From Bacteroidota bacterium (lineage in GTDB: Bacteria > Bacteroidota > Ignavibacteria > Ignavibacteriales > Melioribacteraceae), in contig JAHISV010000008.1 in NCBI GenBank assembly GCA_018818065.1, positions 310,001-374,000 on the forward strand: a stretch of 64,000 nt of DNA, written 5' to 3'. A program made the position numbers and the translations under genes. The notes under the pieces are model-generated. The model did not search any database. It saw only the letters and a list, made by a program, of their open reading frames with translations, and was not told the DNA's origin. This document shows, piece by piece, positions 1-8,175 of the stretch. Every line of letters begins with the position of its first letter. The stretch's first letter is position 1.

Positions 1-72
1 AAACATTCCAGTATCAGTCGATAAATCTAATAAGGCTTTCGCGTATCTGGTTGAAACGTTATAATTGCTCAT
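1..72 (-). CDS. atpH: ATP synthase F1 delta subunit, 5' end only
   Basis: Only the first 24 codons lie in the window; the gene continues off the left edge. The reading begins MSNYNVSTRYAKALLDLS, the usual N-terminus of the delta/OSCP subunit, which joins the F1 head to the peripheral stalk. The ATG lies 2 bases after the atpF stop codon, as expected for atpF-atpH in one operon. The identification rests on this short N-terminal signature plus gene order. Confidence 0.85.
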   Translation of the reverse strand, partial: MSNYNVSTRYAKALLDLSTDTGMF

Positions 73-74
73 AA

Positions 75-605
75 TTAATTTTTTGTTAAATCGTCAATAA
101 ATCTATTTACTAACTTTTCTTGCTTTTCGTTATCGAGATTTTCTTTAATAATTTTTTCAGCAGCCAAAACAGCAATATTTACAACCTGCGATTTCAAAGA
201 AGAAAATGCTTCCTGGTTTTTCCGTACAATTTCATCTTTAGCACTATTAATCATTTTCCTGGCTTCTTCACGACTTTCTTCCAACATTTGTGATTTTAGC
301 TTTTCGGAATACTCACGTCCCTGAGCAATGATCTCCTGTGCCTCAACTTCTGACTTTTCCATTAATGCTTTATTAACCTCAGCAAGTCTTTCAGATTCCC
401 TTTGAGCCTGCTCAGCTTTGTCCAGTGAATCTTTAATAAATTGCTCTCTTTCGTTAAGCGCTAACAGCATAGGTTTCCAGGCGACTTTTCTAAGAATAAG
501 CATTAATACTAAGAATGTTAATACCGTCCAAATCATCAATCCGGGGCTAACATCCAAAAGTCCGCCAGACATAGCCAGCATACCTATATTATCCAAACCA
601 GGCAT
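75..605 (-). CDS. atpF: ATP synthase Fo b subunit
   Basis: This 176-residue protein has one N-terminal membrane span (about residues 20-40, after the LLDVSPGLMIWTVLTF signature) followed by a long charged coiled coil, the layout of the b subunit of the peripheral stalk. The ATG is supported by AAAGGA about seven bases upstream. It sits between atpE and atpH in the usual order. A single b gene suggests a b2 homodimer rather than a b/b' heterodimer, although a b' gene elsewhere cannot be excluded. Confidence 0.95.
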   Translation of the reverse strand: MPGLDNIGMLAMSGGLLDVSPGLMIWTVLTFLVLMLILRKVAWKPMLLALNEREQFIKDSLDKAEQAQRESERLAEVNKALMEKSEVEAQEIIAQGREYSEKLKSQMLEESREEARKMINSAKDEIVRKNQEAFSSLKSQVVNIAVLAAEKIIKENLDNEKQEKLVNRFIDDLTKN

Positions 606-647
606 AATAAATTCCTTTAATTATAATTGTAATTTTTCTCTACTCGA

Positions 648-875
648 TTACTTAAGAGCAAGAAGAATACAGATTACCAATGCAAATAGTGAAATACCTT
701 CAATAAGAGCAGCAGCAATAATCATAGAAGTTCTGATATCACCAGCAGCTTCAGGTTGACGACCACTTGCTTCCATTGCAGCACTAGCAATTTTACCAAT
801 ACCTAACGCACCACCAATAACTGTTAAAGCGGCTCCAAAACCAGCTGCCAAATGTGCAACATTAAATCCTTCCAT
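648..875 (-). CDS. atpE: ATP synthase Fo c subunit (proteolipid)
   Basis: This 75-residue protein forms a two-helix hairpin with the conserved polar loop SGRQPEAAGDI between the helices. The ion-binding carboxylate is Glu59 in the second helix (AALIEGI). The Gln and Ser ligands typical of Na+-type rings, such as that of Ilyobacter, are replaced by Lys28 and Gly60, so a proton-type ring is the more likely reading; this is an inference from sequence. A strong Shine-Dalgarno (GAGGAGG) precedes the ATG, fitting the high expression needed for ring subunits. Confidence 0.96.
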   Translation of the reverse strand: MEGFNVAHLAAGFGAALTVIGGALGIGKIASAAMEASGRQPEAAGDIRTSMIIAAALIEGISLFALVICILLALK

Positions 876-905
876 TGAGTCCTCCTCTATAAATGCTTAA
901 TTGTA

Positions 906-1736
906 TTAATGATCTTGATGAACTGCCATCCCTATAAATAATGAGGATAGCATTGTAAATATATATGCTTGAATTAGTGCTACCAATATTTCCAGTAAAT
1001 AAATAAACAGCGCAAATGCGATTGATACAGGTACAACGATAAAAGTCTTTAGAATAAATATAAGCCCAATCAATGCAAGAATAACAATGTGCCCGGCAGA
1101 CATATTAGCAAACAATCTGATGGCAAGTGCAAATGGCTTTGTAACAAGCCCCAGAAGCTCTACTACGAACATAATTGGTAGCAGCCATGTTGGAACTCCA
1201 TGAGGTATCAAACCCTTGAAATATCCAAAGAATCCGTTCTTAATAACTCCGCCAATTTGAACAACAAAAAATGAAATAATTGCCAGGCTGGCAGTTACTG
1301 ATATATTGCTTGAAGCTGTAGCCATAAAGGGAATTAGCCCGAGAAAATTACAGGTGAGGATAAAGAAAAATACCGTAAGCAAATAAGGCAAAAACATTTC
1401 GTAGCCTTTACCAATTGTTGGCTTTGCAATTTCATCCTTAACAAAGAGTACAAGAACTTCCAGAAAATTTGCCACACCCTTGGGTGCCCTGGAGATTTTA
1501 TAGGATTTTGCAGTTTTAGTGAATGCTATTACTAAAATGATAAGCGCCAACCACATCATTACAACATGCTGTGTAATTGACATATCCAAACCAAATAGAT
1601 GAATTTCAGGTAAAGGAATAATACCAAATAATTCATGGCTATCAAGAATGTGATGCACGATCCAACTGGTGTCTTCGGCTCCATGCTCAACCACTTGTAG
1701 AGAATCGCTAACTGCTTTTATTGTTTCTGTTATCAT
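906..1736 (-). CDS. atpB: ATP synthase Fo a subunit
   Basis: This 276-residue polytopic membrane protein carries the essential arginine of the a subunit in the segment LAIRLFANMSAGHIV near residue 200. That arginine faces the c-ring carboxylate. The C-terminal helices (ALIQAYIFTMLSSLFIG) also match the family. It lies between the AtpI-like gene (stop 1740) and atpE. The roughly 70-residue N-terminal extension with a soluble first part is common in FCB-group AtpB proteins. Confidence 0.96.
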   Translation of the reverse strand: MITETIKAVSDSLQVVEHGAEDTSWIVHHILDSHELFGIIPLPEIHLFGLDMSITQHVVMMWLALIILVIAFTKTAKSYKISRAPKGVANFLEVLVLFVKDEIAKPTIGKGYEMFLPYLLTVFFFILTCNFLGLIPFMATASSNISVTASLAIISFFVVQIGGVIKNGFFGYFKGLIPHGVPTWLLPIMFVVELLGLVTKPFALAIRLFANMSAGHIVILALIGLIFILKTFIVVPVSIAFALFIYLLEILVALIQAYIFTMLSSLFIGMAVHQDH

Positions 1737-1739
1737 AAC

Positions 1740-2141
1740 CTATTTAGCCGTACTGATCATAGTTTGTTTTTTATGAAAGTACATAATTTCCCCAATTAGG
1801 GACATAAAATAAAATACCAAGAAAGTAAATATAAATGCATATATATCAATTTTCAAGGACTTTATACAAAGAATCAGACAAGTGAGCATGAAGATCATTC
1901 GGGTCACCATGCCTCCAAAATTATAAATCAGGAACAATTTGTTACTTTTTTGAACAGAAAAACGGAATAATGCCAAAGCAATACAATAATTTGTAAAATT
2001 CAATGACCAGGCGATTCCAAAAGAACTAACAATCTTTGGAGTAACAATATTATTCATCTGTAAAAAAAGAACAAGAATAATGAATATAAAATAAATTGAA
2101 AAAATACTACTGACTATCGATATTCTTTTTTTTATTATCAT
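1740..2141 (-). CDS. Four-span membrane protein, probable AtpI-type accessory protein
   Basis: This 133-residue, very hydrophobic protein has about four membrane segments (roughly 9-28, 44-60, 72-92 and 98-118) and a short basic tail. Position (directly before atpB) and topology fit AtpI, the poorly conserved ATP synthase protein thought to help c-ring assembly or Mg2+ supply. Sequence similarity is too weak to prove it. Its ATG lies 35 bases inside the end of the upstream AtpZ-like gene, which suggests coupled translation. The next in-frame ATG (residue 29) would remove the first span. Confidence 0.6.
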   Translation of the reverse strand: MIIKKRISIVSSIFSIYFIFIILVLFLQMNNIVTPKIVSSFGIAWSLNFTNYCIALALFRFSVQKSNKLFLIYNFGGMVTRMIFMLTCLILCIKSLKIDIYAFIFTFLVFYFMSLIGEIMYFHKKQTMISTAK

Positions 2142-2361
2142 TTATCTGAATAACACTCTTAATGAAATTATAGATCCCACCAAAGCCCCCAATAAATGAA
2201 AAAATAATTGTGAAAATTGGTAATGAATTAAATTTAGAATCCAACCAGTAGCCAAGGAAGAACAATGCGATTATCGAAATTGCTAATTGTGTTCCCAACC
2301 CCATATATGGCGCAATACCGGTATAATCCGGCGCTTTGCGCTTTTTAGGGATTCCAATCAT
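2107..2361 (-). CDS. AtpZ/AtpI-family small membrane protein
   Basis: This 84-residue protein has two membrane spans (about 22-40 and 48-70). The Gly-rich motif after GLGTQLAISI and the segment GYWLDSKF match the AtpZ/AtpI (ATPase_gene1) family that precedes atpB in many operons. Known family members are accessory proteins implicated in ATP synthase assembly or Mg2+/Ca2+ handling. Its ATG overlaps the bactofilin stop codon by one base (TAATG), and its 3' end overlaps the next gene by 35 bases. Confidence 0.8.
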   Translation of the reverse strand: MIGIPKKRKAPDYTGIAPYMGLGTQLAISIIALFFLGYWLDSKFNSLPIFTIIFSFIGGFGGIYNFIKSVIQINDNKKKNIDSQ

Positions 2362-2732
2362 TACTTGCCTTGAGCCATTGACTGAGAAGGATTGCTACTC
2401 ATATTACTATTCCCCTCAAACTTGGCACCTTCTTCTATGACCAATATCTTGGATATAATGTCACCAGTAAGTCTGGATTTTGATTCAATAATTAATTTTT
2501 CACCAGCCGTAATTGTGCCTTCAACTGTTCCACTAATAGAGATATTGGTCGCTTTAATATTTCCCTTTAATTTAGATGTTTCGCCAAGAGTTAAATTACC
2601 CTGTACGGTAACATCCCCAATTATTTGCCCATCAATTCTAACATTACCATCACTGATTAACTTGCCTTCGATTCTAACACCACTGCTTAATATACTAACA
2701 TCTTCCGGATTAGTAATATCTCGTTTTCCCAT
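2361..2732 (-). CDS. Bactofilin
   Basis: This 123-residue protein has the repetitive beta-helix signature of bactofilins (DUF583). Short glycine/valine-spaced rungs run from about residue 15 to 105 (LISDGNVRIDGQIIGDV and following), with disordered polar ends. Bactofilins form membrane-associated polymers that position cell wall enzymes. The gene starts 15 bases after the M23 peptidase stop and is fused by TAATG to the AtpZ-like gene, so it heads the ATP synthase operon. The family is clear; the cellular role here is inferred. Confidence 0.92.
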   Translation of the reverse strand: MGKRDITNPEDVSILSSGVRIEGKLISDGNVRIDGQIIGDVTVQGNLTLGETSKLKGNIKATNISISGTVEGTITAGEKLIIESKSRLTGDIISKILVIEEGAKFEGNSNMSSNPSQSMAQGK

Positions 2733-2747
2733 ACAACAACTCCCGAA

Positions 2748-3578
2748 TCAATTTATTAAATACTTAAGTGGGTCAATCACCTTACCATTCTCCCAAACTT
2801 CAAAATGCAAATGATCTCCCTTCGAATTTGTTCCAGTGCCACCACTCAATGCAATTAGCTCACCCTGAGAAATATAATCCCGGTTTTTTTTTAGCAAAGA
2901 AGAACAATGTTTGTAGACTGTTATTATATTGTCATCATGCTGCATCATTATCATAAATCCATCATCGTCCTTATAACCGGAAAATATTACTAATCCTCCC
3001 ATCGATGCGTACAGGGGAGTACCTTCCTTAACTCCATAATCAATACCCATATGACCCTGATCAATATTAAAACTGTTAATAATAATTCCAGAGGTCGGTC
3101 TAATCATAAATTTTGGATTTTCATCATTACAAATATATTTGTTTAACAATTTACGTAAGGGAATTAAAATACTACCCCCGAATCTCTCATCATCATCCAC
3201 GCTTTTCAAAGAATCATAAATAGCTGCTGTAGAATCCAGTGAATCTGTTCCGGCCAGAATCATCGCAAAATTTAATTTTCGGTTGCTGGAGCTAATTTTA
3301 TTTAATGTTCTACTCAAAAGAATTACTTCTGTCTCCAACTCCTTTATCCTTTCGGACTGAAGTGTCAGCTTTTCATTTTCCAGAATAAAAATTAATTCTT
3401 TCAATGGTGTAAGTGCCAGAAGTGTGACAACTATAATAATAATAAAAGCTGTGTATCCAAAAAATATCGAAAGAATACTATTAAGATTGAATTTATATCT
3501 CTTAGTTTGAATTACTGGTAAGTTAGGCGTAACATATAATGAGGATTTTTTAATATCCTTTAATTTAAGTGGGCTCAT
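2748..3578 (-). CDS. Membrane-anchored M23 (LytM) family peptidase
   Basis: This 276-residue protein has a cytoplasmic N-terminus, a single span at about 37-60, a short coiled coil (about 70-105) and a C-terminal M23 domain. The metal-site motifs are intact: HMGID (His and Asp ligands), YKHCSSL, and HLHFEV. An active Zn-dependent peptidoglycan endopeptidase is therefore predicted rather than a degenerate EnvC/NlpD-type activator. It directly precedes a bactofilin, a recurrent pairing (for example ccmA with M23 peptidases in Helicobacter) linked to cell-shape control. Confidence 0.9.
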   Translation of the reverse strand: MSPLKLKDIKKSSLYVTPNLPVIQTKRYKFNLNSILSIFFGYTAFIIIIVVTLLALTPLKELIFILENEKLTLQSERIKELETEVILLSRTLNKISSSNRKLNFAMILAGTDSLDSTAAIYDSLKSVDDDERFGGSILIPLRKLLNKYICNDENPKFMIRPTSGIIINSFNIDQGHMGIDYGVKEGTPLYASMGGLVIFSGYKDDDGFMIMMQHDDNIITVYKHCSSLLKKNRDYISQGELIALSGGTGTNSKGDHLHFEVWENGKVIDPLKYLIN

Positions 3579-3670
3579 TCAATAATCCGGTAAAATAAAT
3601 AAATACCAAAAGCAGACTAAAATTACAGAATAGAGTATATAAAAACAACAAATCTTACTTGTTTTATTGT

Positions 3671-4678
3671 TTATAATAGCACTTGATAAACTGCTTTAAG
3701 TACTGTCTCAGGCGAAAGGAGGTAACCACAATCAAAAGTACCTATCGGGCACTTTTTATGTCCATGAATACCGCATGGTTTGCAGGATAAAGTATCGTAA
3801 CTTAGCACCATACTTTTTTCATTGTAAGGATAGAATCCAAATTCAGGAATAGTTGAGCAATATATGGTGATTACCGGAATATCTGCTGTAACTCCCATAT
3901 GAGTTGGAGCGCTATCATTTGAAAGAAGTAATTTACAGCTCCTAAGTAGTTCCACAGATTCAATAATAGAAAGTTTTCCGGCTAGATTATGCGTCATATC
4001 ATTTGGGGATATATTGAGGCTTTCGCATAAATCTTTATCTTCCCCACCACCAATTAAAACAACTTTCCAGCCTTCCTTGATAAGCTTCTCTGTTATTTTG
4101 CTAAAATGTGTTGATGGGTATTTTTTTGTTTCCCAAACAGAACCGGGTGCAAGAGCAACTGTTTTTTCTTTTTGAAAGACATTTAATAATTCAGAAAATC
4201 CGTCAGATCGGTTATAACTTAGCTGCGGTAAAATTTGCCAATTGGATGAGTCAAAATTAGCGCCAAGCAACGATAAATTGCGTTGCACCTCGTGCTTTGT
4301 TGAATCATAACGAATAAGTGTCTTATAAACCCAGGAAAATGCAGCAATATTAAAACCAATAGTATCTTTACAACGCGATAATAATATTAGTAAGCTTGTT
4401 CGTAAAGAACGATGAGGACTATAAATCTTTGAATATTTTCTTTGCCTTATTTTTTTTCCTAAAGCTATAAGAGCAACTAATCCCTTTTGTTCACCTTTTT
4501 TATCATAGGTAAATACAGTATCAACAGAATCAGAATTTTTAAAAATAGTTTTCGTGGAGGGTATAGCGAGTACATCTATCTCAGCGTGTTGATTAATTTC
4601 TTTTAGTTTTTGAATGAGTGGCAGGACAAGAATTGCATCCCCAAGAAATGCTGTTTGAATAACAAGGATTCTTTCCAT
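3671..4678 (-). CDS. Glycosyltransferase family 9 (heptosyltransferase-like)
   Basis: From the ATG at 4678 this is a 335-residue GT9 protein. It has the N-terminal MERILVIQTAFLGDAILVLPLI signature, and the C-terminal donor-site region includes GGGEDKDL, LAGKLSIIE and LLLSNDSAPTHMG. A longer in-frame form starting at 4738 would overlap the acyltransferase gene and add residues not found in the family, so the shorter start was chosen; it leaves a 4-base gap. Family members add heptose or related sugars to the LPS inner core. The acyltransferase next to it supports a lipid A/core role, but the sugar used is unknown. Confidence 0.88.
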   Translation of the reverse strand: MERILVIQTAFLGDAILVLPLIQKLKEINQHAEIDVLAIPSTKTIFKNSDSVDTVFTYDKKGEQKGLVALIALGKKIRQRKYSKIYSPHRSLRTSLLILLSRCKDTIGFNIAAFSWVYKTLIRYDSTKHEVQRNLSLLGANFDSSNWQILPQLSYNRSDGFSELLNVFQKEKTVALAPGSVWETKKYPSTHFSKITEKLIKEGWKVVLIGGGEDKDLCESLNISPNDMTHNLAGKLSIIESVELLRSCKLLLSNDSAPTHMGVTADIPVITIYCSTIPEFGFYPYNEKSMVLSYDTLSCKPCGIHGHKKCPIGTFDCGYLLSPETVLKAVYQVLL

Positions 4679-4682
4679 GATG

Positions 4683-5570
4683 TTAGTATTTCCAAATATT
4701 GTGCATCCAGAACCATTGTTCCGGATTTTTTCTGGCATATTTTTCTAAAATAGTCATGTAGGCTTGTGTCACTTTTCTAATTTTTTCTTCATCAGTTCCC
4801 GTTACATTTTCTACCTCTATTTCCTCTACATGACCAATATATCTGGAATTCTTCTGTTTAACCGTCATCACTACAAAAATTGGGGTTTTTGATTTTACTG
4901 CAATGGCGGCTGTTCCTTGATAAATTGAAGTGGGTTGTCCCATGAAAAAAACTCTTTCACCAGACTCAGGCCCTCTTTGATCACCAACAATTCCAACAAT
5001 TCCTGATTCTTTAACTGCTTTATATAATTCTCGAACAGAAGTACCCAGCAAAACTACTTTATTACCAAATGTTTCTCGATTTCTATCCAGCCATGATGAA
5101 ACTAGTTCATTCCGCTGTGGTTTAGCAAGCACTTTTATTTCTTCATCAAGTTGAATGCCCATAGAAACTGCACCCAACTCCCAATTTCCAAAATGTGCTG
5201 TCAATAATATTACAGCTTTCCCCTCTTTTCTTCTGTTTACAAATTTTTGAAGATCATCAAATGAAACGTATTCCTTTATTCTTTCTCGTTTGAAAGAAGA
5301 CATTCCAAATATTTCAAAGAAAAGTGTGGCAAAATGGATATATGTTTTTCTCGCAATGCTTTTAATTCTTTTTTCAGAATACTCGGGGAAAGCCTTTTTA
5401 ATATTTTTAAGAACAACCTTTTTGCGTATAGGAATAATATAATAAAATGCATTACCTAAGATATACCCAGGATATTTGTAGCTATAAAAATTGAACAATT
5501 TTGATATAGCTACAAATATCGAGAAAACGAAATATTCAATTCTATTAACGATTGTAGTATGAGTCCACAT
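4683..5570 (-). CDS. LpxL/HtrB-family lipid A acyltransferase
   Basis: This 295-residue protein has an N-terminal hydrophobic anchor and the acyltransferase HX4E motif HFGNWE near residue 125. The downstream GDQRGPESG and FMGQP segments are typical of lysophospholipid/lauroyl acyltransferases that secondarily acylate Kdo2-lipid A at the inner membrane. It overlaps the end of the upstream GWxTD gene by 26 bases and is followed after 4 bases by a GT9, so the three genes are probably co-transcribed. The acyl chain and position transferred cannot be told from sequence. Confidence 0.88.
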   Translation of the reverse strand: MWTHTTIVNRIEYFVFSIFVAISKLFNFYSYKYPGYILGNAFYYIIPIRKKVVLKNIKKAFPEYSEKRIKSIARKTYIHFATLFFEIFGMSSFKRERIKEYVSFDDLQKFVNRRKEGKAVILLTAHFGNWELGAVSMGIQLDEEIKVLAKPQRNELVSSWLDRNRETFGNKVVLLGTSVRELYKAVKESGIVGIVGDQRGPESGERVFFMGQPTSIYQGTAAIAVKSKTPIFVVMTVKQKNSRYIGHVEEIEVENVTGTDEEKIRKVTQAYMTILEKYARKNPEQWFWMHNIWKY

Positions 5571-6945
5571 TACTTTGAATTTGTTTTAATCTTAATTCCC
5601 AGTTACTATCATATACTTCCCCTCGTTTTGTGGAGTGAAGCAATTCGTAATTACCAAAGCCTGTTAAGTCACCAAAAGTAAATTCAACTCCGCCTTCAAT
5701 TTGATGATATCGCCAAACTTGATATGGTTTTTTATCATCCGACATTGGCGCGTAATCTCTTTCATCCGGAGGACCGTAAAGAACGTATACCCGACCCATA
5801 TCAGATTTGTATCCATCCTTTAGCCTCGTTCTAAAATTTTTATTACAGTAGTCTATTCTTAACAGATATTCCCTTTTAAATTCATTATCCGGAGTATCAG
5901 TAATAAGATCTTTTACTTTCCAAAAATCAAATAGAAACTTTTGCTTGGCTTCTATGCTATTTAATGACTCAAAGGTGTTCCTATCATCACTGGATGCTAA
6001 GTATTTGCCTTTTTCAAATAAATCATCACATTCTTCAGCAGACATTACACTGAATTCACTTCCGGCAAATGAAGTACTAATAAACTTACTAGCATTAGTG
6101 TTCTCAACCTCTGGATTATATAAATAGAATCTTTTAAGTGAAACAACTGCCGAATTTGTTGTAGTGTCAAGCATAGTCAGTACAACATTGTAAGAATCAG
6201 ATGGATACTTTGACAAATTGATTAGCCCAACATCAACAATAGAATTCTGATTCATTTTTACAATTTTAGATTTTTTGTAATAATTGGTTCCTGAACTGTT
6301 ATATATCATCTTCTCAAGCTTATATACACCACCACTGTTATTAAGGATATTATATACTTCTGCATAATAAAATAATACCGGATTAGCTGGTGTATAAATA
6401 CGAGTAGGATTTGGTATTACTTCCAGTGTGTTTTTATAAAATATTGAATTAGCATCGGCGCCATCAGTAATAATTCTGGATGATAACTGAATATCACTTA
6501 TCCTAATATCTTTTTCCAAATATGGCGATACTTCAAGAATATCAGAAATTTCTTTTTGTACTCCTTCCGCGTTATTGTCTTTTCCTACAACATCAATTTT
6601 ATATGTGCCCCGGTCAATAACAAAACCAAGTACGCCAACCTGATCTTTTACTTCTGATTCATCACTCGAAATAACATCACTAAGTTTCCAATTACGGTTT
6701 ACAACAAATTCTTTTGTTGTTGTATCCTGAATTGAGATATGCAGAACAGCTTCAACTTTTGTTAATCCGTCCTCTTCAATTTTTGTTAATGTAGATTTGT
6801 TAAAAGAGTAATAAACTTCTAAGTAAACTGAATTAGAATCATAGTTAAATTTCGCGTAGTCAAAATCAAAATTAATTTTTTCTTGAGCGAACAATGATGA
6901 TGAACAAAACAGAATAACGAACCAAACATACTTTTTAATATGCAT
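5545..6945 (-). CDS. Exported GWxTD-domain protein
   Basis: This 466-residue protein begins with a signal peptide (MHIKKYVWFVILFCSSSLFAQ). It ends in the roughly 100-residue domain named GWxTD that is found in Bacteroidota, Ignavibacteria and Acidobacteria. Here the name motif reads GYKSDMGRVYVLYGPPDE, with Trp to Tyr and Thr to Ser changes. The N-terminal 300 residues look like beta-sandwich repeats. The function of the family is not established; a periplasmic or outer-membrane role is inferred from the signal peptide. GGGGGAA precedes the ATG. Confidence 0.85.
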   Translation of the reverse strand: MHIKKYVWFVILFCSSSLFAQEKINFDFDYAKFNYDSNSVYLEVYYSFNKSTLTKIEEDGLTKVEAVLHISIQDTTTKEFVVNRNWKLSDVISSDESEVKDQVGVLGFVIDRGTYKIDVVGKDNNAEGVQKEISDILEVSPYLEKDIRISDIQLSSRIITDGADANSIFYKNTLEVIPNPTRIYTPANPVLFYYAEVYNILNNSGGVYKLEKMIYNSSGTNYYKKSKIVKMNQNSIVDVGLINLSKYPSDSYNVVLTMLDTTTNSAVVSLKRFYLYNPEVENTNASKFISTSFAGSEFSVMSAEECDDLFEKGKYLASSDDRNTFESLNSIEAKQKFLFDFWKVKDLITDTPDNEFKREYLLRIDYCNKNFRTRLKDGYKSDMGRVYVLYGPPDERDYAPMSDDKKPYQVWRYHQIEGGVEFTFGDLTGFGNYELLHSTKRGEVYDSNWELRLKQIQSNVDSYYNR

Positions 6946-7057
6946 TTGATTCCCCCATGATAATTAAATTTAATGGAACAATAATGTAATTTGATTTTCA
7001 AACCAGTATAATAAACATAAGTAAAAAAAAATAGTGAAAAATTTTTTCTTGAAGGGC

Positions 7058-7096
7058 AAAAAAAAAGCCCAGACTCTTTTTAAAGAGCCTGGGCTT
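7058..7096 (-). terminator. Rho-independent terminator after the PorV-like gene
   Basis: On the minus strand an AAGCCCAG/CTGGGCTT stem continues through a G-U pair into a six-base CTCTTT/AAAGAG stem and is followed by a run of nine T. It lies about 20 bases past the PorV-like stop codon and closes the TonB receptor/T9SS cargo/PorV unit. The plus-strand version has an A-C mismatch and no T run, so it works for the minus strand only. Confidence 0.92.
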
Positions 7097-7117
7097 GTAA
7101 CTATAAACAACTAAGTA

Positions 7118-8146
7118 TTAAAGTCCGATACCAACTGAGAAAATGTGGCTAGCATCGAAAAATTCAACTTCTCTGTATGCATAATCAACAGCTAAGTCAA
7201 CACCACCAACGTTATACTTAATACCGAAACCAGCTGTAAGACCATAAATTCTGCTCTCATCGGCCAATTCAGGCATTAAAGAATAACCACCGCGGATAAA
7301 TACCATATCATTGTATGCGTATTCTGCACCAAGACGATATTCATCTTCGTAGAAGTTAGCATTTTCGAAAGAACCAGCTAACTGTAGTTTGTTGAATTCG
7401 TTAATATCATATCTGTAACCAAGACCAATTTCAAGAGTAGAAGGTAGTTCGAAACTGGCAGCGTCAATACGATAATATTGATTAGGTCTGTTAAATGATG
7501 GAACATCTGCAGTAACATTTAAACCTGAACCGTCATAAGTCAATTGAGGACCTAAGTTTTTAATAACGATAGCTAAACTAAAACCATCGATATTGGCGAG
7601 GTTCATGTAAGAAATACCAATATTGAATGCAACACCAGAAGTATTAACTAAATCAATTTCTTCTGTAATATAATTCATGGTAAGACCTACAGCAATTCTA
7701 TCACTTAAAGCAGCAGCATATGTCAAACCGATAGTAGTGAATTGAGGTGAATAAAAAGCACCTGTTCCGTCTGGTTTGTCAACAGTAGTTGTTGCAATGT
7801 CGCCAATATCAAGTGTTTTGATACTTAAAGCCACAGTACCAAAGGTACCAACTTTTGCGGCTACAGCACCATAGTTAACACCAATATCAGCAATATGTGT
7901 CATGTTTGAAAATACAGCTTCGATACCATGATCAGTACGGGCAACGTTAGCTGGATTCCAGAATAATGCTTCAATACCAGAAGCGTCAGTCAAGGTAGCA
8001 CCACTCATAGCTATACCACGAGCGCCAACAGGGATCAGAAGCTGCGTAGCACCAGCAGTACCATTTCTGTTTCCACCTCCGGCGAAGAGACTACCTGAGA
8101 TTAGCAATATTGCTAAAAGTAATACGCCAAATTTTCTATTTTTCAT
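7118..8146 (-). CDS. PorV/PorQ-family outer membrane beta-barrel protein
   Basis: This 342-residue protein has a signal peptide (residues 1-22). Next comes the family's N-terminal block: a Gly-rich start, then LLIPVGARGIAMSGA and ALFWNPANVA. The rest alternates hydrophobic strands and ends in a short aliphatic strand (IFSVGIGL). PorV is the T9SS shuttle that receives cargo at the outer membrane; many paralogues exist in Ignavibacteria, and their individual roles are largely unknown. AAAAGGAGA precedes the ATG. It lies 29 bases after a T9SS cargo gene, which supports a link to secretion of that protein. Confidence 0.88.
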   Translation of the reverse strand: MKNRKFGVLLLAILLISGSLFAGGGNRNGTAGATQLLIPVGARGIAMSGATLTDASGIEALFWNPANVARTDHGIEAVFSNMTHIADIGVNYGAVAAKVGTFGTVALSIKTLDIGDIATTTVDKPDGTGAFYSPQFTTIGLTYAAALSDRIAVGLTMNYITEEIDLVNTSGVAFNIGISYMNLANIDGFSLAIVIKNLGPQLTYDGSGLNVTADVPSFNRPNQYYRIDAASFELPSTLEIGLGYRYDINEFNKLQLAGSFENANFYEDEYRLGAEYAYNDMVFIRGGYSLMPELADESRIYGLTAGFGIKYNVGGVDLAVDYAYREVEFFDASHIFSVGIGL

Positions 8147-8175
8147 AACTATTAATCTCCTTTTTTATTGATTTC

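Noticed and set aside
418..759. Plus-strand open frames antisense to atpF/atpE and similar frames opposite other genes
   Set aside because: They lie opposite well-conserved genes, lack ribosome sites and have compositions expected from complemented coding sequence.
4679..4738. Twenty-residue N-terminal extension of the GT9 protein
   Set aside because: It overlaps the acyltransferase gene and precedes the conserved family start MERILVIQTAFLGDAIL; the ATG at 4678 leaves a normal 4-base gap.
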